The translations under genes and the position numbers were made by a program. The notes below the pieces were generated by a model, which searched no databases, had not been told where the DNA came from, and saw only the letters and a program-made list of their open reading frames with translations. Of a stretch of 61,928 nt of DNA, positions 43,765 to 52,385 are shown piece by piece. Position 1 is the stretch's first letter. Every line of letters begins with the position of its first letter. The stretch comes from Candidatus Desulfosporosinus nitrosoreducens (GTDB lineage Bacteria; Bacillota; Desulfitobacteriia; Desulfitobacteriales; Desulfitobacteriaceae), in the NCBI RefSeq assembly GCF_030954495.1, contig NZ_JAVHUW010000037.1, positions 1-61,928 on the forward strand, written 5' to 3'.

Positions 43765-45432
43765 CTATTCCTGCAAGGGTTGATCTCTTCCAGTCTGCCG
43801 TTGATGATTTGAAACTGCATATTCGCTGTATTTGAGCAAGCGTGTCTTAAGATCGTCACCGTCTGCATAAAGCTCCGGCGTAGCATCCAGCCATGAATAT
43901 TTCTCCAAGAACCGGTCAGCTGACGATGGGCCAAAGGAATATTCCCCGCCTGCACTACTCAGGAGAAGGGTACTCTTGGCGAGCAACCCATTCACTTCCT
44001 CTGCAAAGGCAAGCATATTGGGCGCGTCCAGTTTATTAACGCCGTTTATATCAAACCCGATTGTGCTGCTGCGCACGACATGCTCGACGCCGCCCTCCAG
44101 AGTGAAAAGAGTATAGGTATATATACAATACCCCTGCCACATGCCTGGGAGATATCGCAAAAGATAATCTTCTCCGCCCTGTTCGCATAAGAAAAGTGAA
44201 GTCCAGCCCACATGTGAAGTGCCGGCCTGCTCGTTCCATATATCTTTGCCGTCGCTGTCACAAATATGAAGCGTGACGAATCCATTGTCTCGTTGTGATT
44301 GATCCAGATAAATAGCTTCCTTCAAGCCGTCCCTATTTAGATCAGCATTACCTAAAAGTTTCCACGGTTCATCTGATCTTTTAATCTCATATACCAACTC
44401 GTCGGTGCCATAGTAAAATACCACTGTAGACCCGTCTTCGAGCACATAACCGTCGCCATGAAGCCCCGATAACGTAAAATCAGGTTCACTCATGATTTTT
44501 AAGACTACCTCGCGCGCTGTTCCTTTTTTGATATTTTTTCCTCCCCAAGAAAATACCTCCTCTGAAACCCTCGCCCCATCGGATCTGAACGCCTCTGACG
44601 AAGAGTGCCTCTTTATAAATTCGTCAACATCGCCATATCGAATGTCAATGCCGCTGCCGCCGCTTTCCCAAATGCTTTCAAGATTCGCGCTGTCAATCTG
44701 CTTGCCGTCTGTGTGAACAAGCAGACGAAAAACGCCTTCAACACTATAGCCCATGATGTGGTAATTGAAATTGAAATTGGAGCTGAAGTCCGTGCCTTTG
44801 AAATTCTTGAAATCCTCAAAGACCAGATTGCCGCCTTTTCGCGCCAATTCCCGGACGTCTTCCAACGTCAGCGGCTCCAGCGAACGAGTTGCCGCTGAGA
44901 GTCCGTCGTTATAAATTTTGTGAATCACCGCATCTGTTTCCTTGTCGCTCTTGTATTTATATACCCCGATATAAGGCTCCTCGACGTAGTACCCGTTCCC
45001 CCGCGTATACAGATACAGCGTCTTTTTCTCCCCTTCCAGAACCAGCCTGACAATAAGGTAATTCTCCTGTGCAGGATCATCGTTGACAGATTGCGTCAGA
45101 GTTTTTCCGGCTCCGGAGAGAGCGGACAGAACGGTTTTGATGTCCCCGCTGTCCGTCACCGTCGTACGACCATCACTCGTACCCGCGTTAATCTGTTCCA
45201 TTTCCATGGCAAGCACAGAAGTCGCATTGGGGAGCCCCAACTCCAACTCCGGCTTCTGCACAGGATTCGTCAACAGGCATACAGACGAGAGGATGACTGC
45301 CAATACCAAAATGATCAGGGCCCATGCTGCGGACCTTTGGAAATTCAGCACATTCTTGATTCGTCCCTTAATGTTCCCTTCGCCAACTGTGAGCGGGCTG
45401 CTGCCGATGACACGCCATGCTCGTTTTTTCAT
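43765..45432 (-). CDS. BlaR1-like protein lacking the M56 peptidase domain
   Basis: About 555 residues. The N-terminus RVIGSSPLTVGEGNIKGRIKNVLNFQ followed by one membrane helix (about 35-55) is the segment that normally joins the M56 peptidase domain of BlaR1-like proteins to their extracellular sensor; here the peptidase domain and its HExxH are missing. The extracellular part has a DUF5301-like region (YLYTRGNGYYVEEPYIGVY) and a second lobe with TTVTDSGDIKTVL. Start uncertain: ATG 45432 or 45444, neither with a good ribosome site, which fits loss of the original 5' end. It may be a truncated but still expressed sensor, or a decaying gene. Confidence 0.7.
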   Translation of the reverse strand: MKKRAWRVIGSSPLTVGEGNIKGRIKNVLNFQRSAAWALIILVLAVILSSVCLLTNPVQKPELELGLPNATSVLAMEMEQINAGTSDGRTTVTDSGDIKTVLSALSGAGKTLTQSVNDDPAQENYLIVRLVLEGEKKTLYLYTRGNGYYVEEPYIGVYKYKSDKETDAVIHKIYNDGLSAATRSLEPLTLEDVRELARKGGNLVFEDFKNFKGTDFSSNFNFNYHIMGYSVEGVFRLLVHTDGKQIDSANLESIWESGGSGIDIRYGDVDEFIKRHSSSEAFRSDGARVSEEVFSWGGKNIKKGTAREVVLKIMSEPDFTLSGLHGDGYVLEDGSTVVFYYGTDELVYEIKRSDEPWKLLGNADLNRDGLKEAIYLDQSQRDNGFVTLHICDSDGKDIWNEQAGTSHVGWTSLFLCEQGGEDYLLRYLPGMWQGYCIYTYTLFTLEGGVEHVVRSSTIGFDINGVNKLDAPNMLAFAEEVNGLLAKSTLLLSSAGGEYSFGPSSADRFLEKYSWLDATPELYADGDDLKTRLLKYSEYAVSNHQRQTGRDQPLQE

Positions 45433-45553
45433 TATTATAACCATGCCTTTCGCAAGCTCAAGGCACAAAACGGAATGAAACCATTGCCTTTGAGCTTATT
45501 TTATTTAAAACCTAATTGTTCTTTAGAAGCTAATAAATTAAACTTTTACTTGA

Positions 45554-45964
45554 TTATTTTTGTTCAATTTCCGTAACACACTGGCTTTTGATCGTTTCAA
45601 CCAGAAATTGCAGGGCATCAACAACATGTGGTCTGATGTCGCCGCCTATCAGTACATACATTATGTCGTCGCCAAGTTCAAGCTGCCCTTCATTGAGCCA
45701 AACCCTGACATAGAAAATACCATCCAGCTTATAGGTTTCAGCAATCGCCCTCTCAACCTTTGCCGCATCATAAGCAAATTTCATCCCCGTCACCATTGAA
45801 CCGTCATCAATGCCTTGGCGCACCTTGGCTCTAGGCGTTTGGCGCACAACACCATTATGAACTAAAAACATCCCTTCCTGTAAAGCCGCCGGGTCAGTTT
45901 TGGCTTCTTTGAGCCATTCATCCATTGAAGGCGATAGCTTTTTCATTTTTTCATTAATCATCAA
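45554..45964 (-). CDS. MoaE-like protein (molybdopterin synthase catalytic-subunit family)
   Basis: 136 residues. KVRQGIDDGSMVTGMKFAYDAAKVERAI, then YVRVWLNEGQLELGDDIMYVLIGGDIRPHVVDALQFLVETIK, follow the MoaE fold order, with GGDIRP in place of the usual region of sulfur transfer to precursor Z. No MoaD partner is adjacent. TTG 45964 or ATG 45961, GGGAG about 8-11 nt upstream. It may be a stand-alone paralogue with a different job. Family assignment is by pattern. Confidence 0.72.
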   Translation of the reverse strand: MMINEKMKKLSPSMDEWLKEAKTDPAALQEGMFLVHNGVVRQTPRAKVRQGIDDGSMVTGMKFAYDAAKVERAIAETYKLDGIFYVRVWLNEGQLELGDDIMYVLIGGDIRPHVVDALQFLVETIKSQCVTEIEQK

Positions 45965-46171
45965 CTAAAACACTCCCATTCCGGATACTTTTCAACTTGC
46001 CTCGTAGTTTCAAGAGATAACATAACCAGCAGGAACAAAAGAAAACCTCAGGAAATTATGCATTCTCCTAAGGCTGAAGTTTCATGTTATGCGTTTCTGA
46101 TCTTTAGTATATCATTAATAACCGCCTGACTACAGATCATTCTCCAAAATGTCAAACCACTAAAAATTTGG

Positions 46172-46201
46172 TTGATTATTCCACAAGAATTATGTTACTA
46201 T
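46172..46201 (+). promoter_or_regulatory. Candidate promoter of the ABC-F leader
   Basis: TTGATT (46172-46177), 18-bp spacer, TACTAT (46196-46201), giving a start near 46208 just before the leader-peptide ribosome site. Confidence 0.5.
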
Positions 46202-46234
46202 ATTCCTATCATTCAGTGAAGGAGGTGTGGTAGG

Positions 46235-46387
46235 ATGAATCGCGATTTTGCAATGCTCCGTCTTGAACAGTTGCCCATAGCAATCTTTGGAATTATGCAT
46301 GCAGTTTCATTTAAGGGGATAGCTATGCCCATTTTTAAGCAACTGAGTACGGATCAACAAAATTGCGAAATGACACACCTACCATAA
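46235..46387 (+). CDS. 50-residue leader peptide of the ABC-F gene
   Basis: ATG 46235 with GGAGGTG (46221-46227) 7 nt upstream opens a 50-codon frame ending TAA at 46385-46387: begins MNRDFAMLRLEQLP and ends NCEMTHLP. It has no domain. A strong terminator hairpin follows at 46412-46441, then the ABC-F gene. This arrangement is the known design of ribosome-mediated attenuators in front of antibiotic-resistance ABC-F genes: stalling in the leader would favour an antiterminator. The exact stall codon cannot be read. Confidence 0.75.
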   Translation: MNRDFAMLRLEQLPIAIFGIMHAVSFKGIAMPIFKQLSTDQQNCEMTHLP

Positions 46388-46441
46388 CCGCAAAGAAACA
46401 TTGAAGCTGCGACCGTAGGGACATTTCCCTGCGGTTTTTTT
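46378..46441 (+). terminator. Attenuator: competing antiterminator and terminator
   Basis: Terminator: ACCGTAGGGA (46412-46421) pairs with TTCCCTGCGGT (46424-46434) then a U-run to 46441. Antiterminator: CCTAC (46378-46382) and CGCA (46389-46392) can pair with GTAGG (46415-46419) and TGCG (46408-46411), which destroys the terminator stem. CCTAC overlaps the leader's last codons, so a ribosome finishing the leader would block it. GAAATGACAC (46367-46376) also complements GTGTCATTTC (46459-46468) just before the ABC-F ribosome site. Confidence 0.75.
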
Positions 46442-46485
46442 ATGCTTAAATTGTGAAAGTGTCATTTCCCTAGAGGAGAATGAAC

Positions 46486-48411
46486 ATGATTATTGATTTT
46501 CAACACATTAAACTATCTTTTGGCGCTAATGAAGTGCTTACCGACGTCTCCTTGGAAATTAAGCAAGGAGAGCGAGTAGGTCTGATAGGCCGTAACGGAA
46601 CAGGAAAGTCCACAATTTTAAAATTAATCACAGGATCTCTTCAACCTGAACAAGGACAAATCGCCTTACGCAAAAATACCAGAATTGGTTTCTTAGCTCA
46701 GACCCCTGAATATGGCGACAAAATGATCGTCTATGAAGTATTGGAACAGTGCTTTCAGGAAGTAAAGGATTGGCAGCGGCAACTGGAACGCTTAGAGCAA
46801 AAGATGTCCGACCCCTTGAACGCCGGGAATCATACACTTAGTCAGCTTATGCTGGAATATGGCAAACTTCAGGAGAAGTTCGAAGAGGCAGGCGGATACC
46901 AAATTTCTTCCCATATCGACGGGATTGCCAACGGACTCGGTATTGCAGCGGATTACTATCCACGGCCATTTTCCTCTTTATCCGGCGGAGAAAAAACAAA
47001 GGTGGGTTTAGCAGCCTTACTCTTGACGCGGCCTGATCTTTTAATCCTGGACGAACCAACCAATCACCTGGATATGTCTGCCATTGAATGGCTGGAGACC
47101 TTTTTAAATAACTATAGGGGCACGGTCATCGTTGTTTCTCATGACCGCTACTTTTTAAATAGAGTGATCACTAAAATCATTGAACTGGAAGACGGAGAAG
47201 CCGTAACCTATCAAACGAACTATACTGACTATCAGAAGGAAAAAGAGAGCCGCCTGCTCTCAGAGTTTGCAAATTATCAGGAACAACAGAAAAAGATTAA
47301 AAAGATGCAGGAATCCATCAAACAATTAATTGAGTGGGGCAACCGCTCCAATCCACCGAATCCCGGTTTTCACCGCCGCGCCGCATCAATGCAAAAGGCC
47401 TTAGACCGTATGGTTAAATTAAAGAAGCCGCTTTTAGAGCGCAAAAAAATCGGCCTGCACCTCGAACAAAGTGACCGTTCCGGAAAACAAGTGATTTCAC
47501 TGGAGGGAATCAGCAAATCTTATGCTAGCCGCTCGCTTTTCAGTCAAGTCAGTGCCCAGCTATTTTACGGCGAACGGATCATTCTCATCGGTAAAAACGG
47601 CTGCGGGAAAAGTACTCTTCTGAAATTGATCTTAGACCAGGAAAACCCGGATCACGGTGAAATACGCCTCGGCTCACGAGTTGACATCGGATATCTCTCC
47701 CAAGACAGTGCACCCCTCAAATCCGACCAAACCGTCCTTCAGTATTTCCGCACAGAACTGAATATGGAAGAAGGGGAAGCCAGAAAACAGTTAGCCAAAT
47801 TTCTTTTCTACGGTTCCGATGTTTTCCAGAAGATCAGCAGTTTGTCCGGCGGAGAATGGAGCCGGCTGCAACTGGCATTACTCATGTATCAAACGCCAAA
47901 TCTGTTATTGCTCGATGAGCCTACGAATCACCTGGATATTGATTCCCGGGAAGCTCTGGAAGAAGCTTTGGAGGAGTTTCCCGGCACGCTGCTGGCAGTC
48001 TCTCACGACCGCTATTTCATCAATCGTTTGGCTCACAAGGTCTGGGTGCTTGACCAAGGCGAGGTTACTGCCTACTTGGGCAATTATAATGACTATCTGG
48101 AGAGAAAGAACAAACAAATTATTAAGATCGCAGATGAAACAGACCGTCCGGCAAACCTTGCTAATAACCGGAGTCAGCAAGTTAAAACGTCTGTCGCCAG
48201 GGCAGTTGATCCGTGTCAATCAGCCACTCAACTGGAAAAGAAAATAGCCGCACTGGAACAACAGATTCTTGATCTTGAAGCTCAAATGTCTGACCCTGCA
48301 ATTTCTTTTGACTCCTTAAAACTTGCTTCGTTTCAGCATGAGCGGGAGACTATTGAAAATCAGCTTAATTTATTGTACGACAAGTGGGTTACAATATCTG
48401 ACAAGGCCTAG
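46486..48411 (+). CDS. ABC-F ATPase (ribosome-protection/translation-factor type)
   Basis: 641 residues, two ATPase domains in one chain and no membrane domain. First: GRNGTGKST, LSGGEKTKVGLAALLL, LLILDEPTNHLD; second: GKNGCGKST, LSGGEWSRLQLALLM, LLLLDEPTNHLD. The interdomain linker (about 240-325, KKIKKMQESIKQLIEWGNRSNPPNPGFHRRAASM) reaches the peptidyl-transferase region in known members; a coiled-coil tail follows (about 585-641). ATG 46486 with AGAGGAG 8 nt ahead. The upstream attenuator argues for antibiotic-inducible ribosome protection; the drug class is unknown. Confidence 0.9.
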   Translation: MIIDFQHIKLSFGANEVLTDVSLEIKQGERVGLIGRNGTGKSTILKLITGSLQPEQGQIALRKNTRIGFLAQTPEYGDKMIVYEVLEQCFQEVKDWQRQLERLEQKMSDPLNAGNHTLSQLMLEYGKLQEKFEEAGGYQISSHIDGIANGLGIAADYYPRPFSSLSGGEKTKVGLAALLLTRPDLLILDEPTNHLDMSAIEWLETFLNNYRGTVIVVSHDRYFLNRVITKIIELEDGEAVTYQTNYTDYQKEKESRLLSEFANYQEQQKKIKKMQESIKQLIEWGNRSNPPNPGFHRRAASMQKALDRMVKLKKPLLERKKIGLHLEQSDRSGKQVISLEGISKSYASRSLFSQVSAQLFYGERIILIGKNGCGKSTLLKLILDQENPDHGEIRLGSRVDIGYLSQDSAPLKSDQTVLQYFRTELNMEEGEARKQLAKFLFYGSDVFQKISSLSGGEWSRLQLALLMYQTPNLLLLDEPTNHLDIDSREALEEALEEFPGTLLAVSHDRYFINRLAHKVWVLDQGEVTAYLGNYNDYLERKNKQIIKIADETDRPANLANNRSQQVKTSVARAVDPCQSATQLEKKIAALEQQILDLEAQMSDPAISFDSLKLASFQHERETIENQLNLLYDKWVTISDKA

Positions 48412-48416
48412 AAACC

Positions 48417-48454
48417 AGGGTTCCCTGATAAAAAAGCTTTTATCAGGGAACCCT
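48417..48454 (+). terminator. Long hairpin after the ABC-F gene
   Basis: A perfect 17-bp stem, AGGGTTCCCTGATAAAA (48417-48433) with its complement at 48438-48454, loop AAGC, starting 5 nt past the stop. No U-run follows, but the position suggests termination or mRNA protection. Confidence 0.65.
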
Positions 48455-48461
48455 AAACTAA

Positions 48462-48644
48462 TCTCTGCGCATTCTACCATTGAGAACCTGTCGCGGGGCT
48501 TATTACTTTGGTGCAATACCTTCAGGCGATATCGCAATCTACGCAGTGGTGACGCATTATCAGCTTGTTTATTCCCCTGTGGTGATAACCTGTCTGCTGG
48601 GATATTATGCAACGGTGCTTAATAACCTTTTAAAAACGTTTTGA
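48462..48644 (+). pseudogene. Possible 3' fragment of a membrane-protein gene
   Basis: An open frame without a convincing start encodes about 55 residues, including AYYFGAIPSGDIAIYAVV and LVYSPVVITCLLGYYATVL, ending at TGA 48642-48644. Hydrophobic and in-frame, but with no ribosome site and no recognised family. It looks like the end of a lost gene. Nothing else is seen in the 48,412-48,724 gap. Confidence 0.35.
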
Positions 48645-48724
48645 TGTCAAAACTTCAACAAGCATATGGGCCGGATTATTTTATTAGTCTTTCTGGAATA
48701 ATGCATTTTATATATTTAACTGTT

Positions 48725-50014
48725 CTATCTCTGAAGGTCCTTATTAGTATTATCCTTTAGTGCAGTGGCTAGATAAAAGCTATAGTTACTGTTTCCACTG
48801 GTCACTACAAGGCTGTCTCCTGTTACAATAGCGGCATCAGTTCCCAAAGTATTGCTGTTCTTATCTTTGAAAGTCAGGCTATATGAATCAGCGTTAGTTA
48901 AGCTATTTATTAAACTTGATACAGTAGTTCCTTCCGGTATTCTCATGATAGAGTTATTACCGATCATACCAAGTGAGCTGGAAATCCCAAGTGGTTTATA
49001 ATCCAAATCTTGATAAACAGGCAGCTTTACCCCACTGAAATTATAAATATTATCTGGTATTACAACCGTGCCGGATATTTGGACATTTTTTGATATGCTT
49101 AAACCTTCCGGTATGTTCCATTGAACAGGTAAGTTCACAATCCCATTTGTCGTATCCATGCGCACAATTGTAGGTAAGTTTATATTACCTTCTATTCCAG
49201 TAATAGGTACAGCTATTGCTTGAGGTGGAGTTATCGATAATAACAAACTTGAATTTGACGGTGTTCCAACTAGGGTACTAAGATAATAAGTATGCGTGTA
49301 TAGTCCATCGGAGATTTGTAATGAATCTCCATCGTCTACGATACTATCGTAATCTAATGTTTCGTTATATCTGTCTACGACGGTTGCAGACATTTTGTCT
49401 GTGAGGGATGCACCGTTGCCTGTTAAGTCATTTATCGCTCCCGGTATGAACATATTATAGATCTTGATATCAAAGGGTGTACCGTTGTATGTTAAGTTAC
49501 TTAAAAATTCCTGTACAGTTGTAGCCGGAGGTATATTAATTATCTTGTTATCTGTGACTGCACCTAGATTGCTTTGGAGTCCCGATCCGTTATAATTTAC
49601 TTTCTGAGTTACGTCTAACTTTATATTAGCAGTGTTGGAAATATTTGAAGGCAGTACGGCTTTGCCGTTTAGTTGGGTCGTTGTATTTATACTTACGCCA
49701 GCATAATCAGACCACTGTACTGATGCTAACATAGTTCCTTCCGTAGTTGTAACTAAGATATTCGAGGGTAAGTTTAAATTACTTACCATAGTAGGTTCAT
49801 GTATTGTTATGTCATGAAGTGATCCCAAAGATAATAAGTTCGAGGTTGCAGTAGATGCCAGCTGATCAGCCATTATACTCTTACTTTCAGAATACAGATA
49901 AATATTTTTTGTGCTTGTTATGCCTGGTAACGAAGCTGCAAAAGCTGATGAACCAAGAGTTAAAGATAATGTAAGCGCCAGAGCTGTCGACATACAAAGT
50001 TTCATCTTCTTCAT
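48725..50014 (-). CDS. Secreted protein with two related Ig-like halves
   Basis: 429 residues. Signal peptide KKMKLCMSTALALTLSLTLG...SSAFAA. Two similar halves (about 75-215 and 255-425) each contain a segment like V(Q)W--(Y/P)-GVSI----Q(L/I)-G--V(L/I)P--I-N followed by L--NLG-(V/I)--N-I--IP--TTV--(F/L)---L. This suggests bacterial Ig-like (BIG_4-type) strands plus a second small domain. ATG behind AAGGAGG. It is the last gene of a probable operon with two radical SAM enzymes (gap 31 nt), an unusual pairing. Function unknown. Confidence 0.78.
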   Translation of the reverse strand: MKKMKLCMSTALALTLSLTLGSSAFAASLPGITSTKNIYLYSESKSIMADQLASTATSNLLSLGSLHDITIHEPTMVSNLNLPSNILVTTTEGTMLASVQWSDYAGVSINTTTQLNGKAVLPSNISNTANIKLDVTQKVNYNGSGLQSNLGAVTDNKIINIPPATTVQEFLSNLTYNGTPFDIKIYNMFIPGAINDLTGNGASLTDKMSATVVDRYNETLDYDSIVDDGDSLQISDGLYTHTYYLSTLVGTPSNSSLLLSITPPQAIAVPITGIEGNINLPTIVRMDTTNGIVNLPVQWNIPEGLSISKNVQISGTVVIPDNIYNFSGVKLPVYQDLDYKPLGISSSLGMIGNNSIMRIPEGTTVSSLINSLTNADSYSLTFKDKNSNTLGTDAAIVTGDSLVVTSGNSNYSFYLATALKDNTNKDLQR

Positions 50015-50045
50015 TCTAAAATATCCTCCTTGTTTGTTCCTTTGA

Positions 50046-50948
50046 CTAACTATATTTCAAGTAAACCCTCAACATCTGCCAAACCGCTCGCGGTTTGGCT
50101 TTCAATAATAAAGAGAACTCCACCGCAAATAAATAACCACACTCCTCGCATAAATCAGGTATCTCACTGCATCGGCCACATACAAACTCCTGACCCGCTT
50201 CATAGACAACACATTGTCTGCACGGACGCCCCCAATTCCCTTGCAAATAACGATCTAACCCGACGGGTAAATTAAAAACAGGGTACCCGCTTTTAATTAA
50301 TTTCTTAATCGTCGTCATAGACTGTTCTTTCTGCTCCTTATTTAAGCTCAGCTCTTCAGTTCCGGAATAGGGAGTATGAAAATTAAACGAAATGGCCTTG
50401 ACGGGTTTTAGTTTGCTTGCCAGCTGAGTGACCTCACTAATTTCATGATAATTAAGCTTATTCACAGCCATGTAAAAAACCACATTGTCTGTGCTAACTC
50501 CTTGAAGATTCTCCATGATCGTGAAAAATGTCTCTCCTCTAATTAGGTCATGTGTCCTGGCTGAACCGTCAATGCTGAGAAATACTGAATCTGCTTCCGG
50601 AATATCCACCGCTATGGTGCCATTTGTCACAACACAAACCAAGACAAAACCCATCTTTTTGGCAAGTCTCACCAGATCATGAATAGTTCTTCCGCCATCC
50701 TGCCAGAGAAAAACTTCTCCACCGCAGAAGAACAGGATCTTTGTTCCCTCTTCCTTTAACTTCTTCATCAGATCAAGAGTTTCGCTGTATGTAGCAAAAG
50801 TATTCGCTTGATTGGCTACAGCACAATGACGGCAGCTTAAATTGCATTGGTCCGTCAGAATGATCGTCGCCAAAACCGGAGGTGAACTCGGGATCAAAAT
50901 CGCTTTTAGTCCTGAAAGAGCCAATGAGCTAAACTTTAAAACGTCCAT
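50046..50948 (-). CDS. Radical SAM enzyme with C-terminal Cys cluster
   Basis: 300 residues. TDQCNLSCRHCAVA is the CxxxCxxC radical SAM motif (about 33-40), CGGEVFLW the GGE-type SAM-binding turn. C-terminal Cys groups CRQC, CGRC and CEEC (about 240-270) suggest an auxiliary Fe-S cluster as in SPASM/HpnH-like proteins. ATG; 14 nt downstream of a HemN-like gene and 31 nt ahead of a secreted protein gene. The substrate is unknown; peptide/protein modification or lipid chemistry are both possible. Confidence 0.85.
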   Translation of the reverse strand: MDVLKFSSLALSGLKAILIPSSPPVLATIILTDQCNLSCRHCAVANQANTFATYSETLDLMKKLKEEGTKILFFCGGEVFLWQDGGRTIHDLVRLAKKMGFVLVCVVTNGTIAVDIPEADSVFLSIDGSARTHDLIRGETFFTIMENLQGVSTDNVVFYMAVNKLNYHEISEVTQLASKLKPVKAISFNFHTPYSGTEELSLNKEQKEQSMTTIKKLIKSGYPVFNLPVGLDRYLQGNWGRPCRQCVVYEAGQEFVCGRCSEIPDLCEECGYLFAVEFSLLLKAKPRAVWQMLRVYLKYS

Positions 50949-50962
50949 TTTAAGCCCCTACC

Positions 50963-52237
50963 CTACAATTCCAAGCGTTTGGGCCAAGGCTCCTGCCTGC
51001 TGGCATCCCAGAGGTTATTAAGGTAGCGTAAGGAATACTGTTTTTCAACGAAATGGTAACAGAAGGACCCTAACTGGGTGAGTTTTAAATCGTCTTCCTG
51101 ATCTTTTGCCAGACCTAAAGTCTTTAGACCACTGACCATTAATCTAAACTCCTTGTCCAAAGATTTCCCAAATAACTCACTAAATCTTTGGCGCGAAATA
51201 TTCGTATCGTAACACCGCCAAAACAGCCAAAACACTTGCTGTTCCCGATCACTCATTTGGTTAACCAGACTAATTGAGGTTCTTCCATTTTCTAAAGCTT
51301 CGATGTACTCTGCCACATTAAACGTATTGAGGTAAAAATATTTACTATAAAGCGAAGCAGCTGACGCGCCTAAGCCAAGGAACCGCTCTCTCGTTACTGA
51401 GGTGTAGCGTTTAGCCCCTTTTTTAGCATAAGTCCAGATCGACGTCCGCTGATATCCATACTCCCGGGCTAATCTATCCAACCTCTTTTGTATGCCGAAT
51501 TCTTGAAATTCCCCGAAACGATGACGACCGGATGCCTTAATGCAGTCCTGGAGCGGGGTGAGCGGAAAAACAATCAGAGGATACATCGATATCTGATCAA
51601 CACCGTATGACATACAAAGATGCAAATCCCTTTCCATCCCGGCAATAGTTTGGCCCGGAATATTATACATCAAGTCCACATCAACGGTAGTGAATCCCGC
51701 CTGCATGGCCAGCTGTACTGCCTGGTGACATTCCTCTGCCCCATATCCCCTTTCAAGAAAATTCAAGGCTTCTGAGTTAAAACTCTGTACGCCAATGGAT
51801 ACTTGGTTGATCCCAGTCTTTCTAAGCTCCTGAAACTTCTCTTTCACCCCTTCTCGTGGATGAACTTCGATACCTACATCCCCAGAAAAATTAATGTCCA
51901 TTCTTAATTTGTCCAACAACTCAGTTAATTGGTCTGCGATTAATGTCGGCGTACCCCCGCCAAAATAGATGGAATCTATTTTTTTCCCTTGGAGGAAAGG
52001 CTTGTGGAGCCCCAATTCCTTGAGCAGAGCTTTACAGTACCGTTCAGCCTGCTCCAATTTATAAAGAGTTCTGTTATAGGGACAGAAGTGGCAAATCTTT
52101 TGGCAAAATGGGACATGTATGTATAAACCCAGTTCCTCCGGCACGAGAGTAAAATCAATGTCCCCCTCACGATAGGGTTCAAAGACGTATTTTCCCCATT
52201 TGTGAGCCACAATTAACTTCAGTAGTTGAGTGAGCAT
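50963..52237 (-). CDS. HemN/HemW-like radical SAM enzyme
   Basis: 424 residues. LYIHVPFCQKICHFCPYNR carries CxxxCxxC (about 41-48) with the Y-x-H-x-PFC context of coproporphyrinogen dehydrogenase-like enzymes; IYFGGGTPTLI is the GGGTP motif, VGVQSFN follows; a C-terminal HemN-type domain is present. HemN-fold enzymes include heme chaperones, porphyrin oxidases and methyltransferase-like enzymes, so the reaction is open. First gene of the three-gene unit with a second radical SAM gene and a secreted protein gene. Confidence 0.87.
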   Translation of the reverse strand: MLTQLLKLIVAHKWGKYVFEPYREGDIDFTLVPEELGLYIHVPFCQKICHFCPYNRTLYKLEQAERYCKALLKELGLHKPFLQGKKIDSIYFGGGTPTLIADQLTELLDKLRMDINFSGDVGIEVHPREGVKEKFQELRKTGINQVSIGVQSFNSEALNFLERGYGAEECHQAVQLAMQAGFTTVDVDLMYNIPGQTIAGMERDLHLCMSYGVDQISMYPLIVFPLTPLQDCIKASGRHRFGEFQEFGIQKRLDRLAREYGYQRTSIWTYAKKGAKRYTSVTRERFLGLGASAASLYSKYFYLNTFNVAEYIEALENGRTSISLVNQMSDREQQVFWLFWRCYDTNISRQRFSELFGKSLDKEFRLMVSGLKTLGLAKDQEDDLKLTQLGSFCYHFVEKQYSLRYLNNLWDASRQEPWPKRLEL

Positions 52238-52385
52238 CTATTTCTATCCTCCGTGCGCAACACAAGACTTCCTTGCAAAATAGCTCAACGGCACAACCAA
52301 CCTGGTCACTCGGTTATAATCAGCTGTAAATTCATAATTTTAGCTTATTCACAAGTAGGTTTATCTTACAGATTCCCTTAACATT

